The notes: generated by a model from the letters alone, not told the origin. Shown: positions 17,657 through 26,865, counted from the first letter of the stretch. The stretch: 64,000 nucleotides of DNA from Microbacterium sufflavum (GCF_023091155.1 NZ_JAHWXK010000001.1:2728001-2792000); one strand, 5' to 3'. Made by a program: numbers and translations.

Positions 17657-18831
17657 TCGACGCTCTGCTCGCCGACGAGAGCACGTGCGCGGTCGCCCGT
17701 CGGATTCGAGGAGGCCAATCCGAAGGACTTGCGGACGTCGTCGCCCGCGCGGCCTGGAGCGTCATCGCCGAACCCGGAGATGCCGTCGCCGGAGTCTTGA
17801 CGCAGGAGTTCGGAGCGGTGGGTGGGCTCCGCTACGCCTTCGACGCGAGTGCGCGCACGAAACCCGAAGTGCGCCGTGCCGGAGCTGTACGCGCGCTCGC
17901 TGAGGCACGGAGGCGCTGGGCACCCCGCGCGTCACCAGCAGCGGTGTGTCGTGCGTTCCGCGCGGCGGAATCGGTCGGGGCTCACCTCGTCGTGCCCGGT
18001 GACGCCTGCTGGCCGGTCCGTCTGTCCGATCTCGGCACACAGGCACCCGCGGCTCTCGGGGTGCGCGGGCGCTGCGAGCTCCTGGTTGCGCAGCCCCTGG
18101 TCGCCGTCGTCGGCGCGCGGGCTGCGACCGGGTACGGCGACCGCGTGGCGTCGGAGCTGGCGGGAGACCTGGCGACGACCGGCGCGGTGATCGTGTCGGG
18201 TGGTGCGTATGGCATCGACGGAGCGGCACACCGCGCTGCTCTCGGGGTGGGAGGGGAGACGGTCGCGGTGCTCGCCGGCGGCGTGGACCGTCTTTACCCC
18301 GCCGGTCATCACGACCTGTTGACGCGCATCGCGGAGCGCGGTGCCGTGGTGAGCGAGCCCCCGTGCGGGGCCGCTCCTACCAAGTGGCGGTTCCTCGCTC
18401 GAAACAGACTCATCGCGGCGCTGGGGCATGCGACGGTCGTCGTCGAGGCGGGGTGGCGAAGCGGCTCCCTGAACACCGCGGGCCATGCCGCGACTCTCGG
18501 ACGGCCCCTCGGCGCGGTGCCGGGACCCGTGACGTCCGCATCATCGGCCGGGTGCCATCGGCTCCTGCGGGAGTACGATGCGACCTGCGTGACGTCGGCC
18601 GCGGAGGTCAGAGAGCTCATGGGGGAGTCGGTGGGGGCGCCTCCTGGCGTCTCCTCCCTCGGCCCCGATCGGAGTCGTGTCGAGGCAGCGATGAGCACGG
18701 CGGTCTCCCTGACGATCGCCGACATCGCGGAACGAGCGGGGGTCGAGGCAGGGCGAGCGCGCGCGATCCTCGGGCTTCTCGATCTGGAGGGCACCGTGCG
18801 CCGAGACGAGCGGGGGTGGCGCCGCCGCTGA
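17653..18831 (+). CDS. dprA: DNA-processing protein DprA
   Basis: A 392-residue DprA/Smf protein that loads RecA on incoming single-stranded DNA in competent bacteria. The Rossmann-like core holds VVGARAATGYG, VSGGAYGIDGAAHRAAL, TVAVLAGGVDRLYPAGH and RNRLIAALG; a C-terminal winged-helix domain starts near residue 345 (LTIADIAERAGVEAGRARAIL). The N-terminal ~100 residues are variable. It is translationally coupled to comM, so comM and dprA form a unit, with xerC 76 bases downstream. Confidence 0.94.
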   Translation: MIDALLADESTCAVARRIRGGQSEGLADVVARAAWSVIAEPGDAVAGVLTQEFGAVGGLRYAFDASARTKPEVRRAGAVRALAEARRRWAPRASPAAVCRAFRAAESVGAHLVVPGDACWPVRLSDLGTQAPAALGVRGRCELLVAQPLVAVVGARAATGYGDRVASELAGDLATTGAVIVSGGAYGIDGAAHRAALGVGGETVAVLAGGVDRLYPAGHHDLLTRIAERGAVVSEPPCGAAPTKWRFLARNRLIAALGHATVVVEAGWRSGSLNTAGHAATLGRPLGAVPGPVTSASSAGCHRLLREYDATCVTSAAEVRELMGESVGAPPGVSSLGPDRSRVEAAMSTAVSLTIADIAERAGVEAGRARAILGLLDLEGTVRRDERGWRRR

Positions 18832-18907
18832 GTTGCCCGTGTACCGCCGAACGTCGCGGTGCGGCGGGGCGCGACGAACTCGCCGACGATCCGGGCAAGC
18901 TGGAGAC

Positions 18908-19810
18908 GTGGATTACGCAGTCGCGGTGGAGGCGTTCACCGACCACCTGGAGAAGGTGCGCCGGCTCTCGCCCGCGACCGTGCGCGCCTACGGTGCAGAC
19001 CTGCGAGACCTCGGGTCCACGGTGGGCATCGGGCCGGTGGCCAGCGTGGACCTGGAAGATCTTCGGGAATGGCTCTGGCACGCGACCCAGCGTGGCGACG
19101 CCCGCTCCACCCTGGCACGACGCGCGGCCGCCGCACGATCCTTCTTCGCCTGGGCGCGCGAACGCGAGCTGATCGCGACCGACCCGAGCATCCGCCTCGT
19201 GGCCCCCAAACGAGCGAAGACGCTGCCGACCGTGGCGTCGAAGGACGCGATGACCCAGTTGCTCGACGCGCACCGCGCGGCCGCGAGCGAGGGAGACCCG
19301 GTGGCACTGCGAGATCACGCGATCCTGGAGCTCCTGTATGGGGCAGGCATCCGCGTCTCCGAGTTGTGCGGCCTCGACGTCGACGATGTCGACCTCGAGC
19401 GCGGGACCGTCCGCGTCCTCGGCAAGGGCGCGAAGGAGCGGGTCGTGCCCTTCGGGGCTCCGGCGGTCGTGGCCACAGGTGCGTACCTCACCCGTGCCAG
19501 GCCCACGCTGCTCGCCCGCGCCATGTCCCCCGGAACGGCAGTCTTCCTCGGAGCGCGAGGGGGACGCATGGGACCGCGAGCCGTGTACGCCCTGGTGGCC
19601 CGAGCGCTGGCGCCGGTCGTGGGGGCGGAGACGATCGGCCCGCATGCGCTGCGACACAGCGCGGCGACCCACCTCCTCGACGGAGGCGCGGATCTGCGTG
19701 CCGTGCAGGAGATCCTCGGCCACGCCAGCCTGGGCACGACCCAGATCTACACGCATGTCTCCGCGGAGCGCCTCACGGCGACCTATCGTCTCGCTCATCC
19801 CCGCGCCTGA
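18908..19810 (+). CDS. xerC: Tyrosine recombinase XerC
   Basis: A 300-residue Xer recombinase that with XerD resolves chromosome dimers at dif. The N-terminal SAM-like core-binding domain (residues 5-90) precedes the catalytic domain with all active residues visible: Arg149 (GAGIRVSEL), Lys173 (LGKGAKERVV), His246 and Arg249 (PHALRHSAATHLL), His272 (LGHASLGTTQIY) and Tyr281. GTG 18908 is chosen to give the family N-terminus. Position after dprA is the standard actinobacterial location, so this is the housekeeping recombinase, not a phage integrase. Confidence 0.94.
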   Translation: MDYAVAVEAFTDHLEKVRRLSPATVRAYGADLRDLGSTVGIGPVASVDLEDLREWLWHATQRGDARSTLARRAAAARSFFAWARERELIATDPSIRLVAPKRAKTLPTVASKDAMTQLLDAHRAAASEGDPVALRDHAILELLYGAGIRVSELCGLDVDDVDLERGTVRVLGKGAKERVVPFGAPAVVATGAYLTRARPTLLARAMSPGTAVFLGARGGRMGPRAVYALVARALAPVVGAETIGPHALRHSAATHLLDGGADLRAVQEILGHASLGTTQIYTHVSAERLTATYRLAHPRA

Positions 19811-19848
19811 CGGCGCCCGAGCCGCTCACGTCCCGCACCCCTGTTGCA

Positions 19849-19863
19849 GCACCCCGGGGGTGC
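19849..19863. terminator. Possible bidirectional terminator between xerC and the M23 gene
   Basis: GCACCC/GGGTGC with a three-base loop lies in the 95-bp convergent spacer. The stem is short and no T-run follows, so the call is weak. Confidence 0.35.
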
Positions 19864-19905
19864 GACGGGCACGCGAGGAGGCTGCCGGTCGTCGGACTCG
19901 CCGGA

Positions 19906-20553
19906 TCACTCGCGACAGCAGGGGAGGAGCACCGCGCGTCGCACCTCTCCGAACAGCGTCAGTGGATCGACGTACAGGCCTTGCAGCCGCACGCCGAGAT
20001 GGACGGTGCCATCGGCCGCGTGTCCGCCCCGCGCGACCGTGCCGACCTGCTGTCCACGTGTCACACGTTCGCCCGGCGAGAGTGAAGAGTCCACCGGCTC
20101 GAACGTCGTGACCAGACCGCCGGCGTGAGTGATGGTCAGAAGAGGCCGATCGACGACGACACCTCGGAAGGCCACGACACCGTCCGCCGGAGCCATCACC
20201 GCGGCGCCGACGGGCGCAGCGATGTCCACACCGCGATGACCCGGGCCGTACGGCTGCGTCGGAGCACGGAAGCGGACCACGACGGAGCGCGCGCCCTCCA
20301 CGGGCCAGTGCCAGTCGCCGGCGGGTTCGCGCGTGCGGTCGCGCGGCCTCCCGGTGCTCGAACCCGCCATCCGTACGCGCGACACCCCGAGGGAGAGACC
20401 GGTCGGCGCGCGATCAACCGCCGCGACGTTCGTCAGCTCCGGGCCCGAGCCCGCGACGGGAGCGGTCGTGGCCGCCGCGCCGCTCAGGGTGCCCGAGAGC
20501 ACGGCTGCGACCAGCCCGAGAGCGAGGACGACCGATCGGTGTTCTGAGGTCAT
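19906..20553 (-). CDS. Secreted M23-family peptidase (LytM-like)
   Basis: A 215-residue exported protein. An N-terminal signal segment (LALGLVAAVLSGTLSGAAA) is followed by a low-complexity linker and a C-terminal M23 domain from about residue 95: the first zinc-site motif is PGHRGVDIAAPVG, and the second histidine pair is reduced to HLGVRLQG. The weakly matching second motif leaves open that it is a non-catalytic LytM-type activator rather than an active endopeptidase. ATG 20553 chosen; the frame extends upstream without similarity. It converges on xerC and is divergent from rpsB. Confidence 0.85.
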   Translation of the reverse strand: MTSEHRSVVLALGLVAAVLSGTLSGAAATTAPVAGSGPELTNVAAVDRAPTGLSLGVSRVRMAGSSTGRPRDRTREPAGDWHWPVEGARSVVVRFRAPTQPYGPGHRGVDIAAPVGAAVMAPADGVVAFRGVVVDRPLLTITHAGGLVTTFEPVDSSLSPGERVTRGQQVGTVARGGHAADGTVHLGVRLQGLYVDPLTLFGEVRRAVLLPCCRE

Positions 20554-20857
20554 GCGGCGAGTCTGAGGGGAGCGGCGGACGCATGGCGGGCGGGCGAGTC
20601 GCTGGTTCGGCGGCCGGGAACAAGTCGCGCGAGCTCCAGGCTGTGCAGTGCGAGCGCCGCACCGTGATCCTGTATGCTGGACGAGCACCTCGATCTCGGG
20701 GTGACTACGCGTGCCCACAGCGATTCTCTCGTGGCATCCACTCCCGCAGGTCCTGCTTCCCGCAGGTGGGCGTGAGCCGGGCACCAGGGCGTCCGATCAT
20801 CCGGTCGGCGTGAACAACCTCAACGGCGCCTTCGAGCGCCAGAACCAGGAGACGACC
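20554..20857 (+). promoter_or_regulatory. Divergent spacer holding the rpsB promoter and long leader
   Basis: These 304 bases contain no gene. A TATGCT -10 box at 20673-20678 predicts RNA starting near 20685 and a leader of about 170 bases; no clear -35 is seen. The leader has a 10-base direct repeat, TCCCGCAGGT, at 20742-20751 and 20758-20767. Long leaders before rpsB often carry S2 autoregulation, which is inference here. Confidence 0.55.
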
Positions 20858-21799
20858 ATGGCTGTGGTCACCATCCGCCAGCTGCTCGACAGCGGCGTGC
20901 ACTTCGGACACCAGACCCGTCGGTGGAACCCGAAGGTGAAGCGCTTCATCCTCACGGAGCGCAGCGGCATCCACATCATCGACCTCCAGCAGTCGCTCGG
21001 CTACATCGACAAGGCGTACGACTTCGTCAAGGAGACCGTCGCGCACGGCGGCACCATCCTCTTCGTCGGCACCAAGAAGCAGGCGCAGGAGATCCTCGCG
21101 GAGCAGGCCACGCGCGTCGGCCAGCCGTTCGTGAACCAGCGCTGGCTGGGTGGACTCCTCACCAACTTCTCCACGATCGCGAAGCGTCTCGCCCGCATGA
21201 AGGAGCTCGAGGAGCTCGACTACGAGAACCCGGCCGCTTCGGGCTTCACCAAGAAGGAGCTGCTGCTCAAGAAGCGCGAGCTCGACAAGCTGCACAAGTC
21301 GCTCGGCGGCATCCGCAACCTCACCAAGACGCCGTCGGCCCTGTGGGTCGTCGACGCCAAGCGCGAGCACCTCGCGATCGACGAGGCCAAGAAGCTCGGC
21401 ATCCCGGTGATCGGCATCCTCGACACCAACGCGGACCCGGACGACTTCCAGTACCCGATCCCCGGCAACGACGACGCGATCCGCTCCGTCTCGCTGCTGA
21501 CCCGCATCATCGCTGACGCCGCGGCCGAGGGCCTGCAGCAGAAGCACAACCCCGAGTCGGGTGACGCCGAGCCGCTCGCCGAGTGGGAGAAGGAGCTGCT
21601 CGAGGCTCCGGTCGAGGAGTCGGCCGACGCCGCTGAGGTGGTCACCGCCGCCGATGAGGCCGCTGTCGTCGAGACGCCCGCTGCCGACGAGACCGCCGCC
21701 GACAAGGCCGGTGCCGAGGCGCACGACGAGGCGATCGCCGCCGCTTCCGGTGAGGAGACCGCTGAGGTCGCCGCCGCCGAGGCCGCAGACAACAAGTAA
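20858..21799 (+). CDS. rpsB: 30S ribosomal protein S2
   Basis: A 313-residue S2. The conserved part (residues 1-~235) includes [20 protein letters not shown] and [19 protein letters not shown]. It is followed by a ~70-residue Ala/Glu/Asp-rich tail typical of this family of Actinobacteria. ATG 20858 is preceded by CCAGGAGAC. It is followed 43 bases on by tsf, the universal rpsB-tsf pair. Confidence 0.97.
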   Translation: MAVVTIRQLLDSGVHFGHQTRRWNPKVKRFILTERSGIHIIDLQQSLGYIDKAYDFVKETVAHGGTILFVGTKKQAQEILAEQATRVGQPFVNQRWLGGLLTNFSTIAKRLARMKELEELDYENPAASGFTKKELLLKKRELDKLHKSLGGIRNLTKTPSALWVVDAKREHLAIDEAKKLGIPVIGILDTNADPDDFQYPIPGNDDAIRSVSLLTRIIADAAAEGLQQKHNPESGDAEPLAEWEKELLEAPVEESADAAEVVTAADEAAVVETPAADETAADKAGAEAHDEAIAAASGEETAEVAAAEAADNK

Positions 21800-21842
21800 C
21801 CCCTCGTTCACACCCACATCACGAAGCAAGGAGCCACCACAC

Positions 21843-22670
21843 ATGGCCAACTTCACCATCGCGGACCTCAAGGCGCTGCGCGAGCAGCTCGGCACCGGAA
21901 TGGTCGACACCAAGAAGGCGCTCGAGGAGGCCGACGGCGACGTCGAGAAGGCCACCGAGATCCTGCGTCTCAAGGGTGCGAAGGGCAACGCCAAGCGCGC
22001 TGACCGTTCCACGAGCGAGGGCCTCGTCGTCGCTCGCGAGCAGGACGGCGCCGTGACCCTGATCGAGCTCGCCTGCGAGACCGACTTCGTCGCGAAGAAC
22101 GACCGATTCATCGCGCTGGCCGACAAGGTCGCCGACGCCGCGGCCGCGGTCAAGGCGGACTCGGTCGAGGCCGCGCTGGCCGCCCAGGCCGGCGACAAGA
22201 GCGTCGAGCAGGTCATCTCGGAGGAGGCGGCGATCATCGGCGAGAAGGTCGAGCTGCGTCGCGTGCGCACGATCTCCGGCGACAAGGTCGAGGTCTACCT
22301 GCACCGCACCAGCAAGGACCTGCCGCCGCAGATCGGCGTCGTCGTCGCCTACTCGGGTGACGACGCCGAGACCGCGCGCAGCATCGCTCAGCACATCTCG
22401 TTCGCGAACCCGTCGTACCTGTCCCGCGAGGACGTGCCGGCGGACGCGGTCGAGAAGGAGCGTGAGATCGTCACCGAGATCTCCCGCAACGAGGGCAAGC
22501 CCGAGGCCGCCCTGCCGAAGATCGTCGAGGGCCGTGTCGCCGCGTTCATCAAGCAGGTCGCCCTGCTCGAGCAGGACTACGCGAAGGACAACAAGCTCTC
22601 CGTCGCCCAGGTGGCGAAGGACGCCGGTATCACCGTGACGGACTTCGCGCGCTTCAAGGTCGGCGCGTAA
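21843..22670 (+). CDS. tsf: Elongation factor Ts
   Basis: A 275-residue nucleotide-exchange factor for EF-Tu. The N-terminal UBA-like domain (ALREQLGTGMVDTKKALEEADGD) precedes the core with the diagnostic CETDFVAKND loop at about residue 77. Normal length. An AAGGAG site lies before ATG 21843. The rpsB-tsf unit ends at the strong hairpin just downstream. Confidence 0.97.
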   Translation: MANFTIADLKALREQLGTGMVDTKKALEEADGDVEKATEILRLKGAKGNAKRADRSTSEGLVVAREQDGAVTLIELACETDFVAKNDRFIALADKVADAAAAVKADSVEAALAAQAGDKSVEQVISEEAAIIGEKVELRRVRTISGDKVEVYLHRTSKDLPPQIGVVVAYSGDDAETARSIAQHISFANPSYLSREDVPADAVEKEREIVTEISRNEGKPEAALPKIVEGRVAAFIKQVALLEQDYAKDNKLSVAQVAKDAGITVTDFARFKVGA

Positions 22671-22677
22671 CACCGTC

Positions 22678-22714
22678 GAAGGGGTTCGGATCGCATGATC
22701 CGAACCCCTTCTTC
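22678..22714 (+). terminator. rpsB-tsf intrinsic terminator
   Basis: A perfect 15-bp stem (22678-22692 with 22697-22711), four-base loop, then TTC. It begins eight bases after the tsf stop. Confidence 0.9.
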
Positions 22715-22760
22715 ATGCCCACGAGGCACTATCTTGAATCGGGACGAGAGGACACCACCC

Positions 22761-23477
22761 ATGACTGAACGCACCGGACGCCGCCGCGTCCTGCTCAAGC
22801 TCTCCGGAGAGGCCTTCGGAGCGGGGCAGTTGGGGGTGAACCCGGACGTCGTCAGCCAGATGGCGCGGGAGATCGCGGCGGCGGTGGATCGGGTCGAGGT
22901 CGCCGTGGTCGTCGGCGGTGGCAACTTCTTCCGCGGCGCCGAACTGAGTCAGCGCGGCATGGACCGCGGCCGCGCGGACTACATGGGCATGCTCGGCACC
23001 GTGATGAACGCTCTCGCGCTGCAGGACTTCCTCGAGCAGGCGGGGGCGGCGACCCGCGTCCAGTCGGCGATCGCGATGACGCAGGTCGCCGAGCCGTACA
23101 TCCCGCGGCGGGCGGAGCGACACATGGAGAAGGGGCGCGTCGTGATCTTCGGCGCGGGTGCCGGACTGCCGTACTTCTCGACCGACACCGTCGCGGCGCA
23201 GCGCGCCCTGGAGATCGGTGCGCAGGAGGTGCTCGTCGCCAAGAACGGCGTCGATGCCATCTACACCGCCGACCCGAACAAGCACGCCGACGCCGAGCGC
23301 ATCGAACGCGTGACGTACCGCGACGCGCTGCAGCAGGGCCTCAAGGTCGTCGACTCCACCGCCTTCAGCCTGTGCATGGACAACAACATGGACATGCGCG
23401 TCTTCGGGATGGAGCCGGCCGGGAACGTCACCCGCGCGCTTCTGGGCGAGACGATCGGCACGCTCGTCACCGCCTGA
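22761..23477 (+). CDS. pyrH: UMP kinase
   Basis: A 238-residue bacterial UMP kinase of the amino-acid-kinase fold, converting UMP to UDP. Recognised by [23 protein letters not shown], the [15 protein letters not shown] block and [11 protein letters not shown] near the C-terminus. ATG 22761 follows GAGAGGACACC. A TATCTT hexamer at 22730-22735 could be its -10 box, but no -35 is evident. Confidence 0.96.
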   Translation: MTERTGRRRVLLKLSGEAFGAGQLGVNPDVVSQMAREIAAAVDRVEVAVVVGGGNFFRGAELSQRGMDRGRADYMGMLGTVMNALALQDFLEQAGAATRVQSAIAMTQVAEPYIPRRAERHMEKGRVVIFGAGAGLPYFSTDTVAAQRALEIGAQEVLVAKNGVDAIYTADPNKHADAERIERVTYRDALQQGLKVVDSTAFSLCMDNNMDMRVFGMEPAGNVTRALLGETIGTLVTA

Positions 23478-23508
23478 CGGCCTGCGCGGTTCGAGCACGC
23501 CCGACCGA

Positions 23509-23514
23509 TAGAAT
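23509..23514 (+). promoter_or_regulatory. Candidate -10 box of frr
   Basis: TAGAAT in the 66-bp pyrH-frr spacer would start RNA about 22 bases before the frr GTG, leaving room for its AGGAG site. The -35 region is weak. Confidence 0.45.
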
Positions 23515-23543
23515 TTCTGAACACCCCGACGATAGGAGTCACC

Positions 23544-24098
23544 GTGATCGCGGATGTCCTCGCTGAAACCACTACCCGCATGTCTCGCGCCGTCGAGGCT
23601 GCCAAGGAGGACTTCTCCACGGTGCGCACGGGCCGCGCCAACCCCCAGCTCTTCCAGAAGGTGCTCGTGGACTACTACGGCACCCCGACGCCGCTCGCGC
23701 AGCTGGCCTCCCTGGCGAACCAGGAGGCGCGCACGCTCATCATCACTCCGTACGACAAGTCGGCGCTGAAGGCGATCGAGCAGGCCATCCGCGAGATGCC
23801 GAACCTCGGTGCGAACCCCACCAACGACGGCAACCTCGTGCGCGTCACGATGCCGGAGCTCACGGCTGAGCGTCGCAAGGAGTACGTCAAGCTCGTGAAG
23901 TCCAAGGCCGAGGACGCGAAGGTGCACGTGCGTGGCATCCGTCGCAAGGCGAAGGACGAGCTCGATGCGCTGAAGAGCGAGCTCGGTGAAGACGAGATCG
24001 CCCGCGGCGAGAAGGAGCTGGACGCGCTGACGCGTCAGCACGTCGATCTGATCGACGACGCGCTCAAGCGCAAAGAGGCCGAACTCCTCGAGGTGTAA
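23544..24098 (+). CDS. frr: Ribosome recycling factor
   Basis: A 184-residue RRF, normal length; it splits post-termination ribosomes with EF-G. Conserved segments are [12 protein letters not shown] (residues ~24-35), [19 protein letters not shown] and [16 protein letters not shown] 23544 follows a clear AGGAG. It sits between pyrH and cdsA as in most bacteria. Confidence 0.97.
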   Translation: MIADVLAETTTRMSRAVEAAKEDFSTVRTGRANPQLFQKVLVDYYGTPTPLAQLASLANQEARTLIITPYDKSALKAIEQAIREMPNLGANPTNDGNLVRVTMPELTAERRKEYVKLVKSKAEDAKVHVRGIRRKAKDELDALKSELGEDEIARGEKELDALTRQHVDLIDDALKRKEAELLEV

Positions 24099-24104
24099 GC
24101 CCGC

Positions 24105-25247
24105 ATGACCGACGAAACGCGAGACGCCGAGGAGGGCAAGCCGCTCACGCGCCGCGATGCGCGTGACGATGGCGTGTCCGAGGCCGGCGCCCCGCTCGCC
24201 GATGCAGCGTTCCCGGGGTTCGACGTCGCCGCGGTGCCGCCCCGCCCGCCGCTTCCCGAGCCCGAGACGCCGGCCGGTCCGGCGCGACGCCTCGACACGG
24301 CCGATCACAACGCGATCCGCGAGCAGTGGCGCGCCGCCCGCGACGAGTTCGGCACGCACGTGTCGCACGCACGGGATCAGTTCGATCAGGCGAACGAGCG
24401 GATCAAGCAGCGGACGGGGCGCGACCTCATGCTGGCGATCCTGATCGGGCTCGCGTTCGGCGGTGCCCTGCTCGCCTCGCTTCTCTTCATCAAGGCGCTG
24501 TTCGTGCCGTTCGCCCTCGCCGCCGCGCTGCTCGGTGTGTACGAGCTGTCCCGCGCGCTGCGGGCGGCAGGACGCCGTGTGGACGTCGTGCCGCAGCTGA
24601 TCGCTGCGACGTTCCTCGTCCTCGGCGCCTACTTCGCGGCGCCGTGGCTGTCGTGGGTCATGCTGTTCGTGTCGGTGGCGTTCGTCATCGTCTGGCGCCT
24701 GGTGGCCCAGATGATCGCCAAGGACGGGCGCACCTACGGCGACGTGCTCACCGATGCGGTCATCGGCGGTTTCGTGCAGGTGTACGTCCCGTTCCTGGCG
24801 GGAGTGGCGCTGATCCTGCTCGAGCAGGAGGGCGGGCAGTGGTGGGTCCTGAGCTTCATCGCCATCGCCGTCGCCGCTGATACCGGTGCCTATGCGGCCG
24901 GTCTCGCGTTCGGACGCCATCCGATGGCACCGCGGATCAGTCCCAAGAAGACCTGGGAGGGCTTCGGCGGTGCTGTCGTGGCGTCGCTCGTCGCCGGTGT
25001 GCTCCTCGCGATCCTTCTGCTGGATCTGCCCTGGTGGGGCGGGCTGATCTTCGGAGCAGCGATCCTGCTGTCCGCGACGCTGGGTGACCTCGGCGAGTCC
25101 ATGCTCAAACGCGATCTCGGCATCAAGGACATGAGTTCCTGGCTGCCCGGTCACGGCGGCCTGCTGGATCGACTCGACAGCATCCTGCCCTCGACGATCC
25201 CCGCGTTGTGCCTCTACTTCCTCCTCTCTCCCTGGGTGGTGCTGTGA
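24105..25247 (+). CDS. cdsA: Phosphatidate cytidylyltransferase with N-terminal extension
   Basis: A 380-residue membrane enzyme forming CDP-diacylglycerol from phosphatidate and CTP. The C-terminal signature is complete: SPKKTWEGFGGA at residues ~281-292, then GDLGESMLKRDLGIKD and LPGHGGLLDRLDS. About nine membrane helices follow residue 105. The first ~105 residues are a hydrophilic extension, Pro-rich at 45-60 and then helical with charged residues, which the catalytic core does not need. Six bases separate it from frr; its stop overlaps the next start by one base. Confidence 0.93.
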   Translation: MTDETRDAEEGKPLTRRDARDDGVSEAGAPLADAAFPGFDVAAVPPRPPLPEPETPAGPARRLDTADHNAIREQWRAARDEFGTHVSHARDQFDQANERIKQRTGRDLMLAILIGLAFGGALLASLLFIKALFVPFALAAALLGVYELSRALRAAGRRVDVVPQLIAATFLVLGAYFAAPWLSWVMLFVSVAFVIVWRLVAQMIAKDGRTYGDVLTDAVIGGFVQVYVPFLAGVALILLEQEGGQWWVLSFIAIAVAADTGAYAAGLAFGRHPMAPRISPKKTWEGFGGAVVASLVAGVLLAILLLDLPWWGGLIFGAAILLSATLGDLGESMLKRDLGIKDMSSWLPGHGGLLDRLDSILPSTIPALCLYFLLSPWVVL

Positions 25248-25828
25248 TGACCGACAACCGGACCGACGAGAAGACCCGGCCTTCGGCGCCCCCTGCGTTC
25301 GCGGTGACGTCGGGGCGCACGCGCGGATATCACCGTGCAGCCGTCGACACGTTCCTCGCGTCGGCGCGCCGCGCGTTCGAGACCGGGAGCGACGAGCTCA
25401 CGGCGGACGCCGTCCGCACGGCCTCGTTCCCCCTCGTCAAGGAGGGTTACGTCGTCGCTGACGTGGACGCCGCACTCGGACGGGTGGAGGACGCCTTCGC
25501 TGCACGCGAGCGGGAGCGCGCCGTGCGATCGCTGGGTGCGGGTGCCTGGGTCGAGCAGGCGAGGGCGGACGCGCAGGTCATCCTCGATCACCTCGCGCGG
25601 CCGGCGCGCCACCGTTTCAGCCGGACCGGCATCCTCACCTTCGGCTACCGCGTCGACGAGGTCGATCATGTGATGTCGCGCATCGTCCGCTACCTGCGCG
25701 ACGGCGACCCCCTGACCGCGGAGCAGCTCCGATCCGCGGCGTTCCGCATGCAGCGCGGGGGGTACCGGGAGGAGCAGGTAGACGCGCTCCTGGACGCGAC
25801 GATCGACGTGATCCTGGCGGTCCGCTGA
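25247..25828 (+). CDS. DivIVA-domain-like repeat protein
   Basis: A 193-residue soluble protein built from four copies of a GY-x4-VD-x2-hydrophobic motif: RGYHRAAVDTFL (~residue 27), EGYVVADVDAAL (~68), FGYRVDEVDHVM (~131) and GGYREEQVDALL (~174). The motif resembles the N-terminal membrane-binding segment of DivIVA/Wag31 and related actinobacterial proteins, so a polar or septal role is possible. I see no long coiled coil of the kind true DivIVA has. It is translationally linked to cdsA (TGATG). Confidence 0.75.
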   Translation: MTDNRTDEKTRPSAPPAFAVTSGRTRGYHRAAVDTFLASARRAFETGSDELTADAVRTASFPLVKEGYVVADVDAALGRVEDAFAARERERAVRSLGAGAWVEQARADAQVILDHLARPARHRFSRTGILTFGYRVDEVDHVMSRIVRYLRDGDPLTAEQLRSAAFRMQRGGYREEQVDALLDATIDVILAVR

Positions 25829-25859
25829 GTCGTGGATGGCCTGTCCAGGCTCCTGTGCG

Positions 25860-25865
25860 TAAACT
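25860..25865 (+). promoter_or_regulatory. Candidate -10 box of the lysozyme-like protein gene
   Basis: TAAACT would start RNA near 25872, about 22 bases before ATG 25894, which favours that ATG over in-frame GTGs at 25855 and 25876. Confidence 0.45.
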
Positions 25866-25893
25866 GTCTCCCATCGTGTACTCCCGAAACGAC

Positions 25894-26568
25894 ATGAACC
25901 TCGATCGAACCGCTGCGTCGCCGGTGCCTGCCGCGACCGCGACGTCGGTGTCCCGAGGAGCCCGCCGGTGGACGCGACGTCGTGGCGTCGCCGGTGCCTT
26001 CAGCGGGCTGGCTGTCGTCGGATTGGCCGCCGCGATGGTCGCACCGACCGGCGTCGCTCTCGCAGAGCCCGCGCCGCAGGAGTCGCCGGAGTCGGTCTAC
26101 GCCGCTGCCCTCGCCGACACGCAGGACCTGACGGTGACGGTGAAGGGCGCCGAGATCACTCCGCTCGCCCGTGGCACCTTCGAGATCTACGTCAAGCCGA
26201 AGCCGCCGCCCCCGCCGCCCGCCCCGACCGCGACGAGCGGATCGAAGGGCAAGCCCTCCGGCGGTGGATCGCTCCCGCCGTACAGCGGTGGCGGTGCGCC
26301 GGCCGAGTGGATGGCTGCGGCGGGCATCGCTCAGAGCGACTGGCAGTACGTCGACTACATCGTGTCGCGCGAGAGCGGCTGGAACCCCAACGCGACGAAC
26401 AAGTCGTCCGGTGCCTGCGGTCTCGTGCAGGCGCTGCCCTGCAGCAAGGTGCCCGGAAACGGCTACAACCCGGTCGACAACCTGCGCTGGGCCACCGGCT
26501 ACGCCACGGGTCGCTACGGCAGCTGGGCGGGCGCGTACAACTTCTGGACCACCAACCACTGGTGGTGA
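25894..26568 (+). CDS. Secreted lysozyme-like (transglycosylase-type) protein
   Basis: A 224-residue exported protein. A long Arg-rich n-region and hydrophobic segment (GLAVVGLAAAMVAPTGVALA) end in a probable cleavage site near residue 58. A short beta-rich linker and a Pro/Gly/Ser-rich hinge precede a C-terminal lysozyme-like domain of about 85 residues (IVSRESGWNPNATN ... GLVQALPCSK ... AGAYNFW). The Glu of SRESGWNP is the expected catalytic acid. It probably remodels peptidoglycan; the domain resembles aggregation-promoting-factor and resuscitation-type enzymes. Confidence 0.85.
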   Translation: MNLDRTAASPVPAATATSVSRGARRWTRRRGVAGAFSGLAVVGLAAAMVAPTGVALAEPAPQESPESVYAAALADTQDLTVTVKGAEITPLARGTFEIYVKPKPPPPPPAPTATSGSKGKPSGGGSLPPYSGGGAPAEWMAAAGIAQSDWQYVDYIVSRESGWNPNATNKSSGACGLVQALPCSKVPGNGYNPVDNLRWATGYATGRYGSWAGAYNFWTTNHWW

Positions 26569-26577
26569 GCAGGCACC

Positions 26578-26865
26578 ATGCCCCGCTCACGTCGACGCCC
26601 TCCGGCGCGCCCTGACCCCGACGCGTCGCTCGATCGCCTGCTGGCGGGGTGGAAGCGCACGGAGATCCGTCGCGGTGTCGAGTGGACCGTTCAGCCCGTC
26701 TCCGCGGTGCAGGCGCTGAAGGAGTACGTCTGCCCGGGGTGCGGACGGGTGATCGAGCCCGGTACCGCGCACGTCGTCGCCTGGCGGGCGGACGGGGTTC
26801 TGGGGGAGGCTGCCGCCCTCGCCGACCGCCGGCACTGGCACAACCACTGTTGGAGGATCGCATGA
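26578..26865 (+). CDS. Small zinc-binding-type hypothetical protein
   Basis: A 95-residue protein. The N-terminal 45 residues are basic (MPRSRRRPPARPD ... LLAGWKRTEIRRG); the C-terminal half has a metal-binding pattern, CPGCG near residue 52 and HWHNHCW near the end, suggesting one zinc site. Similar small proteins are widespread in Actinobacteria but I know no function. It is coupled to the next gene by an ATGA overlap. An SD-like sequence is not obvious before ATG 26578, ten bases after the upstream stop. Confidence 0.75.
   Translation: MPRSRRRPPARPDPDASLDRLLAGWKRTEIRRGVEWTVQPVSAVQALKEYVCPGCGRVIEPGTAHVVAWRADGVLGEAAALADRRHWHNHCWRIA

Noticed and set aside
16127..18831. comM-dprA as proof of natural competence
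   Set aside because: Both genes are kept in many bacteria not known to be competent; no uptake or pilus genes are in the window.
18841..18870. CCGCCG/CGGCGG inverted repeat between dprA and xerC as a terminator
   Set aside because: Six pairs with a 12-base loop and no T-run; too weak in GC-rich DNA.
18896..18901. CAAGCT six bases before the xerC GTG as another leaderless -10 box
   Set aside because: Two-step departure from the better hexamers and no independent support; left out of the count.
18908..19810. Tyrosine recombinase as a sign of an integrated element
   Set aside because: All neighbours are housekeeping genes in the standard actinobacterial order and the protein matches XerC; no att-like repeats or cargo genes are present.
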